From the NCBI RefSeq assembly GCF_040958095.1, contig NC_091165.1:32455460-32519459 (forward strand): 64,000 nucleotides of DNA, written 5' to 3'. Below, piece after piece: positions 27,001-36,054 of this stretch (the first letter of the stretch is position 1; the number at the start of each line of letters is the position of its first letter). The position numbers were made by a program, and so were the translations under genes. The notes beneath the pieces were generated by a model. That model did no database searches and had not been told where the DNA came from. It worked only from the letters and a program-made list of their open reading frames with translations. This stretch comes from Procambarus clarkii. Its lineage: Eukaryota > Arthropoda > Malacostraca > Decapoda > Cambaridae.

Positions 27001-28454
27001 GTCCGTGGCTACTGGTGGATATTAGTCCAGTAGTCAGTGGCTACTGACGGATATTAGACCAGTAGTCAGTGGCTACTGGTGGATATTAGTCCAGTAGTCC
27101 GTGGCTACTGGTGGATATTAGTCCAGTAGTCCGTGGCTACTGGTGGATATTAGTCCAGTAGTCCGTGGCTACTGGTGGATATTAGTCCAGTAGTCCGTGG
27201 CTACTGGTGGATATTAGTCCAGTAGTCAGTGGCTACTGGTGGATATTAGTCCATTAGTCCGTGGCTACTGGTGGATATTAGTCCAGTAGTCCGTGGCTAC
27301 TGGTGGATATTAGTCCAGTAGTCCGTGGCTACTGGTGGATATTAGTCCAGTAGTCCGTGGCTACTGGTGGATATTAGTCCAGTAGTCCGTGGCTACTGGT
27401 GGATATTAGTCCAGTAGTCCGTGGCTACTGGTGGATATTAGTCCAGTAGTCCGTGGCTACTGGTGGATATTAGTCCAGTAGTCCGTGGCTACTGGTGGAT
27501 ATTAGTCCAGTAGTCCGTGGCTACTGGTGGATATTAGACCAGTAGTCCGTGGCTACTGGTGGATATTAGTCCAGTAGTCCGTGGCTACTGGTGGATATTA
27601 GACCAGTAGTCCGTGGCTACTGGTGGATATTAGTCCAGTAGTCCGTGGCTACTGGTGGATATTAGACCAGTAGTCCGTGGCTACTGGTGGATATTAGTCC
27701 AGTTGTCCGTGGCTACTGGTGGATATTAGACCAGTAGTTCGTGGCTACTGGTGGATATTAGTCCAGTAGTCCGTGGCTACTGGTGGATATTAGACCAGTA
27801 GTCAGTGGCTACTGGTGGATATTAGACCAGTAGTCCGTGGCTACTGGTGGATATTAGTCCAGTAGTCCGTGGCTACTGGTGGATATTAGTCCACTAGTCC
27901 GTGGCTACTGGTGGATATTAGACCAGTAGTCAGTGGCTACTGGTGGATATTAGACCAGTAGTCAGTGGCTACTGGTGGATATTAGTCCAGTCGTCCGTGG
28001 CTACTGGTGGATATTAGTCCAGTAGTCAGTGGCTACTGGTGGATATTAGTCCAGTAGTCAGTGGCTACTGGTGGATATTAGCCCAGTAGTCCGTGGCTAC
28101 TGGTGGATATTAGGCCAGTAGTCCGTGGCTACTGGTGGATATTAGGCCAGTAGTCCGTGGCTACTGGTGGATATTAGTCCAGTAGTCAGTGGCTACTGGT
28201 GGATATTAGTCCAGTAGTCAGTGGCTACTGGTGGATATTAGTCCAGTAGTCAGTGGCTACTGGTGGATATTAGTCCAGTAGTCAGTGGCTACTGGTGGAT
28301 ATTAGTCCAGTAGTCAGTGGCTACTGGTGGATATTAGACCAGTAGTCAGTGGCTACTGGTGGATATTAGTCCAGTAGTCCGTGGCTACTGGTGGATATTA
28401 GTCCAGTAGTCCGTGGCTACTGGTGGAGGGAGGAAGTGAGAGTATTCTTTATGG

Positions 28455-29790
28455 TCAGGGTGAGAGAAGAGAGCGTGGAGGAGCAGTGGGTCAGGGTGAG
28501 AGTGAGACAAGAGAGCGTGGAGGAGCAGTGGGTCAGGGTGAGAGTGAGACAAGAGAGCGTGGAGGAGCAGTGGGTCAGGGTGAGAGTGAGACAAGAGAGC
28601 GTGGAGGAGCAGTGGGTCAGGGTGAGAGTGAGACAAGAGAGCGTGGAGGAGCAGTGGGTCAGGGTGAGAGTGAGACAAGAGAGCGTGGAGGAGCAGTGGG
28701 TCAGGGTGAGACAAGAGAGCGTGGAGGAGCAGTGGGTCAGGGTGAGACAAGAGAGCGTGGAGGAACAGTGGGTCAGGGTGAGAGAAGTGAGCGTGGAGGA
28801 GCAGTGGGTCAGGGTGAGACAAGAGAGCGTGGAGGAGTAGTGGGTCAGGGTGAGACAAGAGAGCGTGGAGGAGCAGTGGGTCAGGGTGAGACAAGAGAGC
28901 GTGGAGGAGCAGTGGGTCAGGGTGAGACAAGAGAGCGTGGAGGAGCAGTGGGTCAGGGTGAGACAAGAGAGCGTGGAGGAGCAGTGGGTCAGGGTGAGAC
29001 AAGAGAGCGTGGAGGAGCAGTGGGTCAGGGTGAGAGAAGAGAGCGTGGAGGAGCAGTGGGTCAGGGTGAGACAAGAGAGCGTGGAGGAGCAGTGGGTCAG
29101 GGTGAGACAAGAGAGCGTGGAGGAGCAGTGGGTCAGGGTGAGACAAGAGAGCGTGGAGGAGCAGTGGGTCAGGGTGAGACAAGAGAGCGTGGAGGAGCAG
29201 TGGGTCAGGGTGAGACAAGAGAGCGTGGAGGAGCAGTGGGTCAGGGTGAGACAAGAGAGCGTGGAGGAGCAGTGGGTCAGGGTGAGACAAGAGAGCGTGG
29301 AGCAGCAGTGGGTCAGGGTGAGACAAGAGAGCGTGGAGGAGGAGCAGTGGGTCAGGGTGAGAGTGAGACAAGAGAGCGTGGAGGAGGAGCAGTGGGTCAG
29401 GGTGAGACAAGAGAGCGTGGAGGAGCAGTGGGTCAGGGTGAGACAAGAGAGCGTGGAGCAGCAGTGGGTCAGGGTGAGACAAGAGAGCGTGGAGGAGGAG
29501 CAGTGGGTCAGGGTGAGAGTGAGACAAGAGAGCGTGGAGGAGGAGCAGTGGGTCAGGGTGAGAGTGAGACAAGAGAGCGTGGAGGAGGAGCAGTGGGTCA
29601 GGGTGAGAGTGAGACAAGAGAGCGTGGAGGAGGAGCAGTGGGTCAGGGTGAGAGTGAGACAAGAGAGCGTGGAGGAGGAGCAGTGGGTCAGGGTGAGAGT
29701 GAGACAAGAGAGCGTGGAGGAGGAGCAGTGGGTCAGGGTGAGAGTGAGACAAGAGAGCGTGGAGGAGGAGCAGTGGGTCAGGGTGAGAGA
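28455..29790 (+). repeat. Purine-rich minisatellite, 36/42/45-bp units, ~35 copies
   Basis: The basic 36-bp unit begins GGTGAGACAAGAGAGCGTGG and ends GAGCAGTGGGTCA; longer units add GAGAGT (42 bp) or an extra GGA as well (45 bp). All lengths are multiples of 3, so several frames stay open on both strands (for example 28423-29829 plus and 28385-29752 minus). These read as simple 12-14-residue repeats (QESVEEQWVRVR; GETRERGGAVGQ; SHPDPLLLHALL) with no flanking domain. I treat it as non-coding. Strongly G/A-biased on the plus strand. Confidence 0.9.
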
Positions 29791-30934
29791 ACAGTGTGGT
29801 GTGTGTTCACAGGCCTCAGGCGCCGCTAATGTTTACACTAGCCGCTGTGACCGACCACACACACCAGCTGCCGCTCTCTATCTCATCTGTGTATTCTCTC
29901 GGCTACCTTAACGCAATATTCTCATGCCACCAGTCAAAACCACAGACAATGCCGAGGGTGTAGTCATTAAAGTGGTAGTGAGAGTGTTAGTGAGAGTGGG
30001 AGAGGGTGAAGAGCACGTGTGTGTAGGGGTCCACGTGTCCCGGGCAGCCATAACACAGCCCGCTCTCCTCTCCTGTAAAGTGTTAAGTATTGTATTGATT
30101 ACACCGACAATGAAACTGTAAATTATTGTATTAATTACACCGGCACTAAAACTGATAGGTAGTAGTGCTGAATTGGTTAACATATATAATGGAGCCGAGT
30201 AATGGGAACATAACACATAAATGACACAGTAAGCACAGTAGGCTATTAATTTAAGGAGAGCCCAGTAGGCTCAGGAATCTGTACTGCAGTTGATTGCCAG
30301 TTGAGTGGCGGGACTCAAGAGCCAGAGTTAGCTCCCACAAGCACAGCTAGGTGAGTACACCCTGAGCCAGGCAGAGGCTTACGGCCCAGGCAGGAATATC
30401 CCGGGGGGGGGGGAGGGGGAGGACACATTCTTGGGAGAAATTCGTGGATGTCTGCCATAAAGACGGGTGGGACTGGCCGCGTGTTGATAAACACTGGACC
30501 ACACGTGTACCTCTTTGTATCGTGTTGTTGTTGTTGTTGTTATCTCTCTCAGTACCGCGTTGTTGCTGCTATCTTTCTCAGTACCACTTGTATGATGATG
30601 TTATGTTGAGCCCAGCACCGTGAGGAGGGCTGGTGATCTCCCTCCCACCCTCAACCCCAACCCTCACACCACGGACAATCACCCCTGCCCATCACCTCCT
30701 CCCCTCCCACCCTTCACACTGAGAGTGAGAGTGATGGGACTCCGTCACCTTACCGCCACACAGCCCCCACTGGAGCCCTTCCACACATCATTTATATTGA
30801 AAGTCTGCACACTGCTGACAACCAAGAATGGAGCTCACTCCCTTTTTAGCTCTCTCTCATCACATGGGATGTGGGGAGGTTACATGTGGGCGGGGGAGGG
30901 ACGCTGTATTGGTGTTACGGTGAACAGTATTAGA
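29791..30934. other. Low-repeat DNA, no gene seen
   Basis: The only long stretch without obvious repeats in the first half. It contains a G-run at 30403-30419, a (TTG)n run at 30524-30541 and a donor-like AGGTGAGTAC near 30350. The open frames (for example 29924-30121 and 30620-31078) have no recognisable domain and are proline- or low-complexity-rich. A host exon or promoter cannot be excluded, but nothing supports one. Confidence 0.4.
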
Positions 30935-30983
30935 ACGTTGCCCAATACTGTCACTATGGAAGCATGTTCACTCACAGGATATT
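30935..30983 (+). repeat. Single copy of 51-bp minisatellite unit
   Basis: Matches the unit tandemly repeated at 32758-32905 and 34012-34365: CCCAATACTGTCACTATGG followed by GCATGTTCACTCACAGGAT, then diverges into an AT-rich stretch. Confidence 0.75.
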
Positions 30984-31519
30984 TTTATTATTATTATTTT
31001 CTACCACAGACGTGGCCACACATTAACAATGCTAACCAGCATATATACATTTTCTTCTGTCCTCCATGGACTGGGTAAGAGATGAGTTAAACATATAGTT
31101 CAGGGATTTATTGAACAATCAACCACAGACGGTGATTGTAGTGCTTTTTAAAATGCTAGGCTAAGCTACATACATAGATACACAGATTTACGTATGTCCT
31201 ACATAAAGTGTTCGATGTGTCTTTTACATAGTGTCATTAACGTGCATTTACAAAGGTGAAATGGAATTCTGATCAACTTCCACATATACTTTATACACAT
31301 ACATATACACACCACACACATATACGCAAATATACATATATACACACATGCATACACATACATTTGTCTCTTTTACTCTGACAGGGTGAGATAACTGATA
31401 GAGAAACTAGTGTGCAATTAAGCACTTAATCACTGAAGGTGATTAAGGTGCTTTCACAAGCTCAGGTTATAGAGTTACATCACATACATTCATTGTATAA
31501 TTGATACATTACATGGTTA

Positions 31520-31804
31520 ATCTAGGGTACAAGTCCAATATATCATCAAGTGTTCCAGTACTCATAAAGTAGTTACAGAGTTCAGCATACCTTAGCCCAG
31601 GAGGGCGAAAGTCAGTCAGTATGGGACATTCTACAATATAATGTTCAAGAGAGTGCATGTTTTCTCTTTCACAAAGTTGACACATTGTGTACTAGACATT
31701 TGGGTTTTGAGAAAGCTGCCAGATACGTCTATATCCCAGGCGTATTCTGGCCACTATAACATCACATTGCCGGGTTCTTGTTCTATTAGTCCCATATTAT
31801 TTAA
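31520..31804 (-). pseudogene. LINE ORF2 C-terminal Cys/His motif, continued beyond SINE
   Basis: On the minus strand past the SINE the frame resumes with ARIRLGYRRIWQL, then a CxxC pair (CQLCER), MHSLEHYIVEC and FRPPGLRYAELCNYF, ending LDLYP and a stop. The same order occurs at 33263-33622 (ARIRLGYKYLWQF, CKVCG, HTLEHYILDC). This is the zinc-binding tail typical of I-like ORF2 proteins. It shows that the SINE split one pre-existing LINE. Confidence 0.75.
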
Positions 31805-32053
31805 CAGTCTCCGTGGTGTAGTGGTAAGACACTTGCCTGGCGTTCCGCTAGCGCTATGTCATGGGTTCGTATCCTGGCCGGGGAGGATTTACTGGGCGAA
31901 ATTCCTTAACTGTAGCCTCTGTTTAACGCAACAGTAAAATGTGTACTTGGATGAAAAAACGATTCTTCGCGGCAGGGGATCGTATTCCAGGGACTTGCCC
32001 GAAACGCTACGCGTACTAGTGGCTGTACAAGAATGTAACAACTCTTGTATATA

Positions 32054-32093
<40 letters not shown>
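31805..32093 (+). mobile_element. tRNA-derived SINE, copy 1
   Basis: The head carries an RNA polymerase III box A (TGGTGTAGTGG) and box B (GGTTCGTATCC) with tRNA-like spacing. The body ends with CCCGAAACGCTACGCGTACT, AGTGGCTGTACAAGA and CTTGTATATATCT, then a 37-A tail at 32057-32093. Two more copies lie at 39089-39366 (minus) and 55272-55548 (plus). No convincing target-site duplication is visible. The short open frames within it are incidental. Confidence 0.9.
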
Positions 32094-32095
<2 letters not shown>

Positions 32096-32750
32096 TGAAT
32101 GTCTCCTCACGATATCTATCATAATATTTAATGCTACAACTTTCAGGTCTTTGTGAATTTGTTAGGTCGGTGAGATCTTCATTAGGTATTCTCTTTATCA
32201 CTGCTAATGAAACACCCATATCAATTTCTACCACTGGTTTTCTACAGGCTGTCTTTGCAAGCATATCAACAGTGTCATGCCTTGAGATGCCAACATGTGA
32301 TGGTATCCATAGGAATTTAATGTCAAATCTCTTTTCTTTGGCAGCTAAAACATTCATTCGAATATCACTGACTATTTTATGGGTGTCACTACTATGTGCG
32401 TTCAATGCCAGGAGTGCACTCTGCGAGTCACAGTATATAAGTCCACTGCCTTTGTCTTTTAAAAATTCAGTGGCAAGGTATATGCCTGCATGTTCGGTTT
32501 GACTTGTACTTGCCCAGTCACTGACGCGCTTCATTGCTGTATGTACGAGAGAAGATTGTTCAAATATGTTACATGCGCAACCAGTACATCGTCCACCTTC
32601 TTCTACAGAGCCGTCGGCATAGCACTGATACACATCGTTACCCATACCCTGAGTACTTTCAGTGATGCTTTTCAGTGTTAACTGTTTTAATAATGTAAAG
32701 TGCACACTATCTTTCTTGGGCGCATTTACAAAATCAACTGCTAGATCGGA
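32094..32750 (-). pseudogene. LINE RNase H domain fragment
   Basis: The minus-strand frame shows a ribonuclease H fold of LINE type, which in such elements removes RNA from RNA:DNA hybrids. Visible catalytic motifs in order: CYADGS (first Asp), WASTSQTEHAG (Glu), YCDSQSALLAL (Asp) and LWIPSHVGISRHDTVDMLAK (His and last Asp). All four acidic positions seem present. The reading frame is cut at its C-terminal side by the SINE at 31805-32093, and the T-rich tail of the open frame there is just the SINE's A-tract read backwards. No start codon belongs to it: it is the middle of an ORF2. Confidence 0.85.
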
Positions 32751-32757
32751 TGAGTAA

Positions 32758-32905
32758 TGCGGCCCAATCCTGTCACTATGGCGGTGTGTTGACTCACAGG
32801 ATGAGTGGCGCTGTCCAATACTGTTACTAATGCAGCAAGTTCACTCACAGGATGAGTGGGGCTGTCCAATACTGTAACTAATGCAACATATTCACTCACA
32901 GGTTG
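32758..32905 (+). repeat. 51-bp minisatellite, 3 copies
   Basis: Anchors GT(C/T/A)ACTA lie at 32772, 32823 and 32874, exactly 51 bp apart. Each unit contains CACTCA-CAGGA-TGAGTG or TTGAGG, a short dyad. It abuts the truncated 5' end of the minus-strand LINE at 32755. Confidence 0.9.
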
Positions 32906-33262
32906 AGGATTTGATTGTTGCCGCCGAAGGCGGCTAGTTTATTGTGCACCCCATACTCATCCTGTGAGCGGTAGCGCAAAAGCATTACAGAGGGCACAAA
33001 AGGTCTTTATCAGACCTCATCTTAGATTATTACATAAACAATTTCTTCAATCCTTCACACCTTATAGATACAATGTCAGCTAGTTACAGAGAAAGTGCTA
33101 TTACAAGAGCTACATATTTACAGTAAGTCATCATACATTAATGGTAGGTTTTATCGTTAATACATAATAGTTTGGCCAATGGGGATATTACAGTCATAGG
33201 GGAGCTTCTGTTTATTATTAGTCCTCACAATACACTACTTGTTTCTGAATCTCATATGTCGT

Positions 33263-33715
33263 TCATCTACTGGAAGCAAAATGTGGGTACAGTGCAAGGA
33301 TTTCAGGTAATTTATCCATGGTAATAAGATAGGTTGCCATATCATACAGAGTGAGCTTAGACTTATCTCTAAAAGGCTCAATTTTACAACAGTCCAAGAT
33401 ATAGTGTTCGAGTGTGTGTCCCTGCCTATGTCCACACACTTTACACTTTACTTCATCTAGATCCCTATACAAGCCGAACTGCCAGAGATACTTGTAGCCA
33501 AGTCTTATACGAGCTGTGACAACATCTGTTAGTCTACTGACTTTGTTACTTGCCCCATACACATGTTTTACTTCACACATTTCATTGTGATGAACAATGG
33601 ACCTACTAGTTCCAGTTTGCACTGTTCTACTTTCTTCAAATCCATCTAGGAGTTCTCGTCTAATGACACTTTTAAGGGACCTATTTGATAACTCAAGATT
33701 CCATTCAATACTGTA
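33263..33715 (-). pseudogene. LINE ORF2 C-terminal Cys/His region
   Basis: The frame reads from SIEWNLELSNRSLKSVIRRE through VVTARIRLGYKYLWQFGLYR, CKVCGHRQGHTLEHYILDC and LPEILALYPHF to a stop. The CxxC..H..C arrangement is the zinc-binding tail of I-like LINE proteins. It is out of frame with the RNase H part upstream; the shift falls near 33715. Confidence 0.75.
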
Positions 33716-34020
33716 TATTTACTGCAGCCTTGGCAAGGGCGTCAACTTTGTCATGTTTCTGCATGCCAATGTGAGAAGGAATCCACAACATTTTTATATT
33801 TACCCTCTTGCTAAGTATTCTTACATATCTACGTCTAGCTTCCAAGACAAGCACGTTATTACTTGATTGCAAACTGTTTATTGCTCGTAGTGAGGATAGG
33901 GAGTCAGAAATAATTAAGCTGTCTACTTCAGTGTTGTCAATAATTTCGAGTGCTACCAGTATCGCTACCAACTCGGCCTGCATTGTGGACGCCCAGTTAC
34001 TAATTCGGACGCTATCCAAT
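33705..34020 (-). pseudogene. LINE RNase H domain fused to 51-bp repeat
   Basis: The minus frame holds SNWASTMQAELVAILVALE (second catalytic Glu), LIISDSLSSLRAI (Asp) and MLWIPSHIGMQKHDKVDALAK (His, Asp). The first part of RNase H, with the initial Asp, is missing: in its place the same frame continues into 17-residue repeats (THPVSEH..IVTGLGSV) encoded by the 51-bp array. The result is an open frame of about 216 codons that is half repeat and half RNase H. It lacks a catalytic residue and is almost certainly dead. Confidence 0.8.
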
Positions 34021-34365
34021 CCTGTCACTATATCGGTGTGTTCACTCACAGGATGAGTGGCGCTGTCCAATACTGTCACTAATGCAGCATGTTCACTCAC
34101 AGGATGAGTGATGCTGCCCAATCCTGTCACTATGGCGGTGTGTTCACTCACAGGATGAGTGACGTTGCCCAATCCTGTTTCTATGACATCATGTTCACTC
34201 ACAAGATGAGTGACACTGTCCAATATTGTCACTATGGCAGCATGTTCACTCACTGGACGAGTGACACGGCCCAATCCTGTCACTTTGGCGGTGTGTTCAC
34301 TCACAGGGTGAGTGGCGCTGTCGAATACTGTCACTAATGCACCATATTCACTCACATGATGAGTT
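34012..34365 (+). repeat. 51-bp minisatellite, 7 copies
   Basis: Anchors at 34024, 34075, 34126, 34177, 34228, 34279 and 34330, exactly 51 bp apart. The unit alternates variants (CTATGGCGGTGTG or CTAATGCAGCATG). 51 = 17 codons and the minus strand stays open throughout, in frame with the RNase H remnant. Confidence 0.95.
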
Positions 34366-34502
34366 GTGGGTAAAACTAGCTCTAGTATATAATAATATTA
34401 AATGTTTCGAAGGACCATTCTTTATATTGAAGAATTAGAGAACCAGTGCCTATGGATCACTTTTATTAAATGCAAAATGAAATCAAGTAAATCTTACTAT
34501 CT
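34366..34502. repeat. Dispersed ~135-bp repeat, copy 1 (possible LTR piece)
   Basis: Closely matches 41238-41375 in the same orientation (shared TGAAGAATTAGAGAA, CAGTGCCTATGGATC). The two copies bracket the BEL/Pao-like remnant, so they might be parts of its LTRs, but the similarity covers only about 135 bp and the termini cannot be defined. Confidence 0.5.
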
Positions 34503-34559
34503 TCTTCTTCTTTGGTAGTGTCACCCTAGTTAAATTATGAGGAGTTAAACTGTTCATTT

Positions 34560-34722
34560 GTGAATGGGTTAGGCTACAGTGCTGTACCCCTCTACAGACT
34601 TAAGGAAGCACATAGCTTAACAGAGTTATTTATGAGTAGTAGTAACTACTTCGTTTATATGTATTAGGCTACAGTGCTATAGTCCTCTTGAGACTTAACG
34701 AAGCACGTAGCTTAAAGAATTT
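34560..34722 (+). repeat. ~105-bp direct repeat, 2 copies (third at 36050)
   Basis: GTTAGGCTACAGTGCTGTAC begins near 34566; a variant (TTAGGCTACAGTGCTATAG) begins near 34666 and is followed by AGACTTAACGAAGCACG. A third partial copy lies at 36055-36120. No coding content seen. Confidence 0.7.
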
Positions 34723-35565
34723 CATGCTGAGCAGTAATGGTTGCTCAGGTTACCATGATGAGCAGTAATGGTTGCTCAGGTTACCATGATGAGCAGTAAT
34801 GGTTGCTCAGGTTACCATGATGAGCAGTAATGGTTGCTCAGGTTACCATGATGAGCAGTAATGGTTGCTCAGGTTACCATGATGAGCAGTAATGGTTGCT
34901 CAGGTTACCATGCTGAGCAGTAATGGTTGCTCAGGTTACCATGCTGAGCAGTAATGGTTGCTCAGGTTACCATGATGAGCAGTAATGGTTGCTCAGGTTA
35001 CCATGATGAGCAGTAATGGTTGCTCAGGTTACCATGATGAGCAGTAATGGTTGCTCAGGTTACCATGATGAGCAGTAATGGTTGCTCAGGTTACCATGAT
35101 GAGCAGTAATGGTTGCTCAGGTTACCATGCTGAGCAGTAATGGTTGCTCAGGTTACCATGATGAGCAGTAATGGTTGCTCAGGTTACCATGCTGAGCAGT
35201 AATGGTTGCTCAGGTTACCATGCTGAGCAGTAATGGTTGCTCAGGTTACCATGATGAGCAGTAATGGTTGCTCAGGTTACCATGCTGAGCAGTAATGGTT
35301 GCTCAGGTTACCATGATGAGCAGTAATGGTTGCTCAGGTTACCATGCTGAGCAGTAATGGTTGTTCGGGTTACCATGATGAGAAGTAATGGTTGCTCAAG
35401 TTACCATGCTGAGCAGTAATGCTTGCTCAGGTTACCATGCTGAGCAGTAATGGTTGCTCAAGTTACCATGCTGAGCAGTAATGCTTGCTCAGGTTACCAT
35501 GCTGAGCAGTAATGGTTGCTCAGGTTACCATGCTGAGCAGTAATGCTTGCTCGGGTTATTGTGGT
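34722..35565 (+). repeat. 31-bp minisatellite, ~27 copies
   Basis: TTGCTCAGG starts at 34741 and 34772 and onward at 31-bp steps. The unit contains the dyad TGAGCA-GTAATGGT-TGCTCA. Copies differ mainly at one position (CATGATGAGC or CATGCTGAGC) and decay at the right-hand end. It is not related in sequence to the 32-bp satellite. Confidence 0.95.
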
Positions 35566-35815
35566 GAGCAATAATGGGCTTGAATGATCATGGTGAGCAA
35601 TAATGGGTGATGAGAGGAAATGTCAGCACTGTGGAGAAATGCCCGACAGACTACTGGAACATTATCTAACACAGTGCACAGTTACAGCCACAACAGACCA
35701 CTGGAACATTATCTAACACAGTGCACAGTTACAGCCACAACAGACCACTCCAACATTATCTAACACAGTGCACAGTTACAAACACATTAAGATTCCAACT
35801 TAGATTCAATAGAGC
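35566..35815 (+). pseudogene. LINE C-terminal Cys/His fragment with 47-bp triplication
   Basis: The plus-strand frame at about 35611 reads ERKCQHCGEMPDRLLEHYL then TQC, the CxxC..LEHYL..C pattern at the end of I-like LINE ORF2 proteins. Immediately after it a segment of about 47 bp (GAACATTATCTAACACAGTG and following) is present three times. The polymerase part of this LINE is absent; the 31-bp minisatellite takes its place on the 5' side. Confidence 0.6.
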
Positions 35816-35917
35816 AGAAGAAGTTATTAAACACATATGGCAAAATCTTACTAAGGCGACCATATGAGTCATAAATACTCATACTCCGCCCAAGTAAAAC
35901 AGAAACAAGCAACACTT

Positions 35918-36012
35918 AGTGGGCCAGCCAGAGTCTTAGGGCCCGCGCAGAGGGCCAGCCAGAGGCTTAGGGCCCGCGCAGAGGGCCAGCCAGAGGCTTA
36001 GGGCCCGCGCAG
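35918..36012 (+). repeat. 31-bp GC-rich tandem repeat, 3 copies
   Basis: GGGCCAGCCAGAGGCTTAGG recurs with a 31-bp period (for example 35952 and 35983), joined by GCCCGCGCAGA. GC content is far above the surroundings. Confidence 0.85.
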
Positions 36013-36054
36013 GAGAATCCCTGCAAAAAAATAATGGGTGCTCGATTTATAATT

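Larger units (their letters stand above)
1791..28427 (+). repeat. 32-bp satellite array, ~830 units, 26.6 kb
   Basis: One uninterrupted head-to-tail array. The unit reads GGATATTAG, a variable base, CCAGTAG, TCCGTGG, CTACTGG, T. CCAGTAG and CTACTGG are perfect reverse complements around a 7-nt loop, so each unit can fold into a 7-bp hairpin (8 bp when the variable base is A). The variable base (T, C, A or G) defines sub-families that cluster: C and G types alternate with T blocks up to about 18 kb, and T/A types dominate from 18 to 28.4 kb. Rare variants include a CAG..GAC pair, 22-bp units with a 10-bp deletion, and TTCAC loops. Because 32 is not a multiple of 3 and the unit contains TAG, no long frame is open. 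Position on the chromosome and function are unknown. Confidence 0.98.
31090..32755 (-). mobile_element. LINE-A-type retrotransposon, 5'-truncated, with SINE insertion
   Basis: Minus-strand remnant of an I-like non-LTR element. In its own direction it holds a linker, an RNase H domain, (SINE), a C-terminal cysteine/histidine motif and a 3' UTR running to about 31090. The linker preceding RNase H resembles that of the LINE-A copy at 57350-57500. The 3' UTR contains AC/AT-rich simple repeats at about 31290-31370. Nothing of the endonuclease or reverse transcriptase core remains here; those parts appear lost 5' of 32755, where a 51-bp tandem repeat begins. Confidence 0.8.
32910..34020 (-). mobile_element. 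LINE-A-type retrotransposon fragment 2
   Basis: A second minus-strand I-like remnant: RNase H (34020-33710), C-terminal Cys/His motif (33622-33263) and 3' UTR to about 32910. The 3' UTR phrase GCACCCCATACTCATCC with GAGCGGTAGCGCAAAAG recurs in similar form at about 49757, so the fragment at 49740-49950 is probably from a related element. Confidence 0.75.

Noticed and set aside
1791-28427. CRISPR array, because repeats are 32 bp and palindromic
   Set aside because: Units are directly adjacent with no spacers, the DNA is clearly eukaryotic and no cas genes exist here.
28385-29911. Long repeat protein genes on both strands
   Set aside because: Several frames are open on both strands at once, which follows from unit lengths divisible by three; no start context, signal or flanking domain is present.
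30620-31078. 152-codon frame as a host gene
   Set aside because: Proline- and low-complexity-rich, no domain, and runs into the 51-bp repeat copy and AT-rich DNA.
31805-31880. tRNA gene at the SINE head
   Set aside because: The same head with the same body and A-tail occurs three times, so it is a SINE promoter.
31889-32156. Short Lys- or Phe-rich proteins in both directions
   Set aside because: These are the SINE body plus its A-tract read as codons; the same happens at 39089 and 55272.
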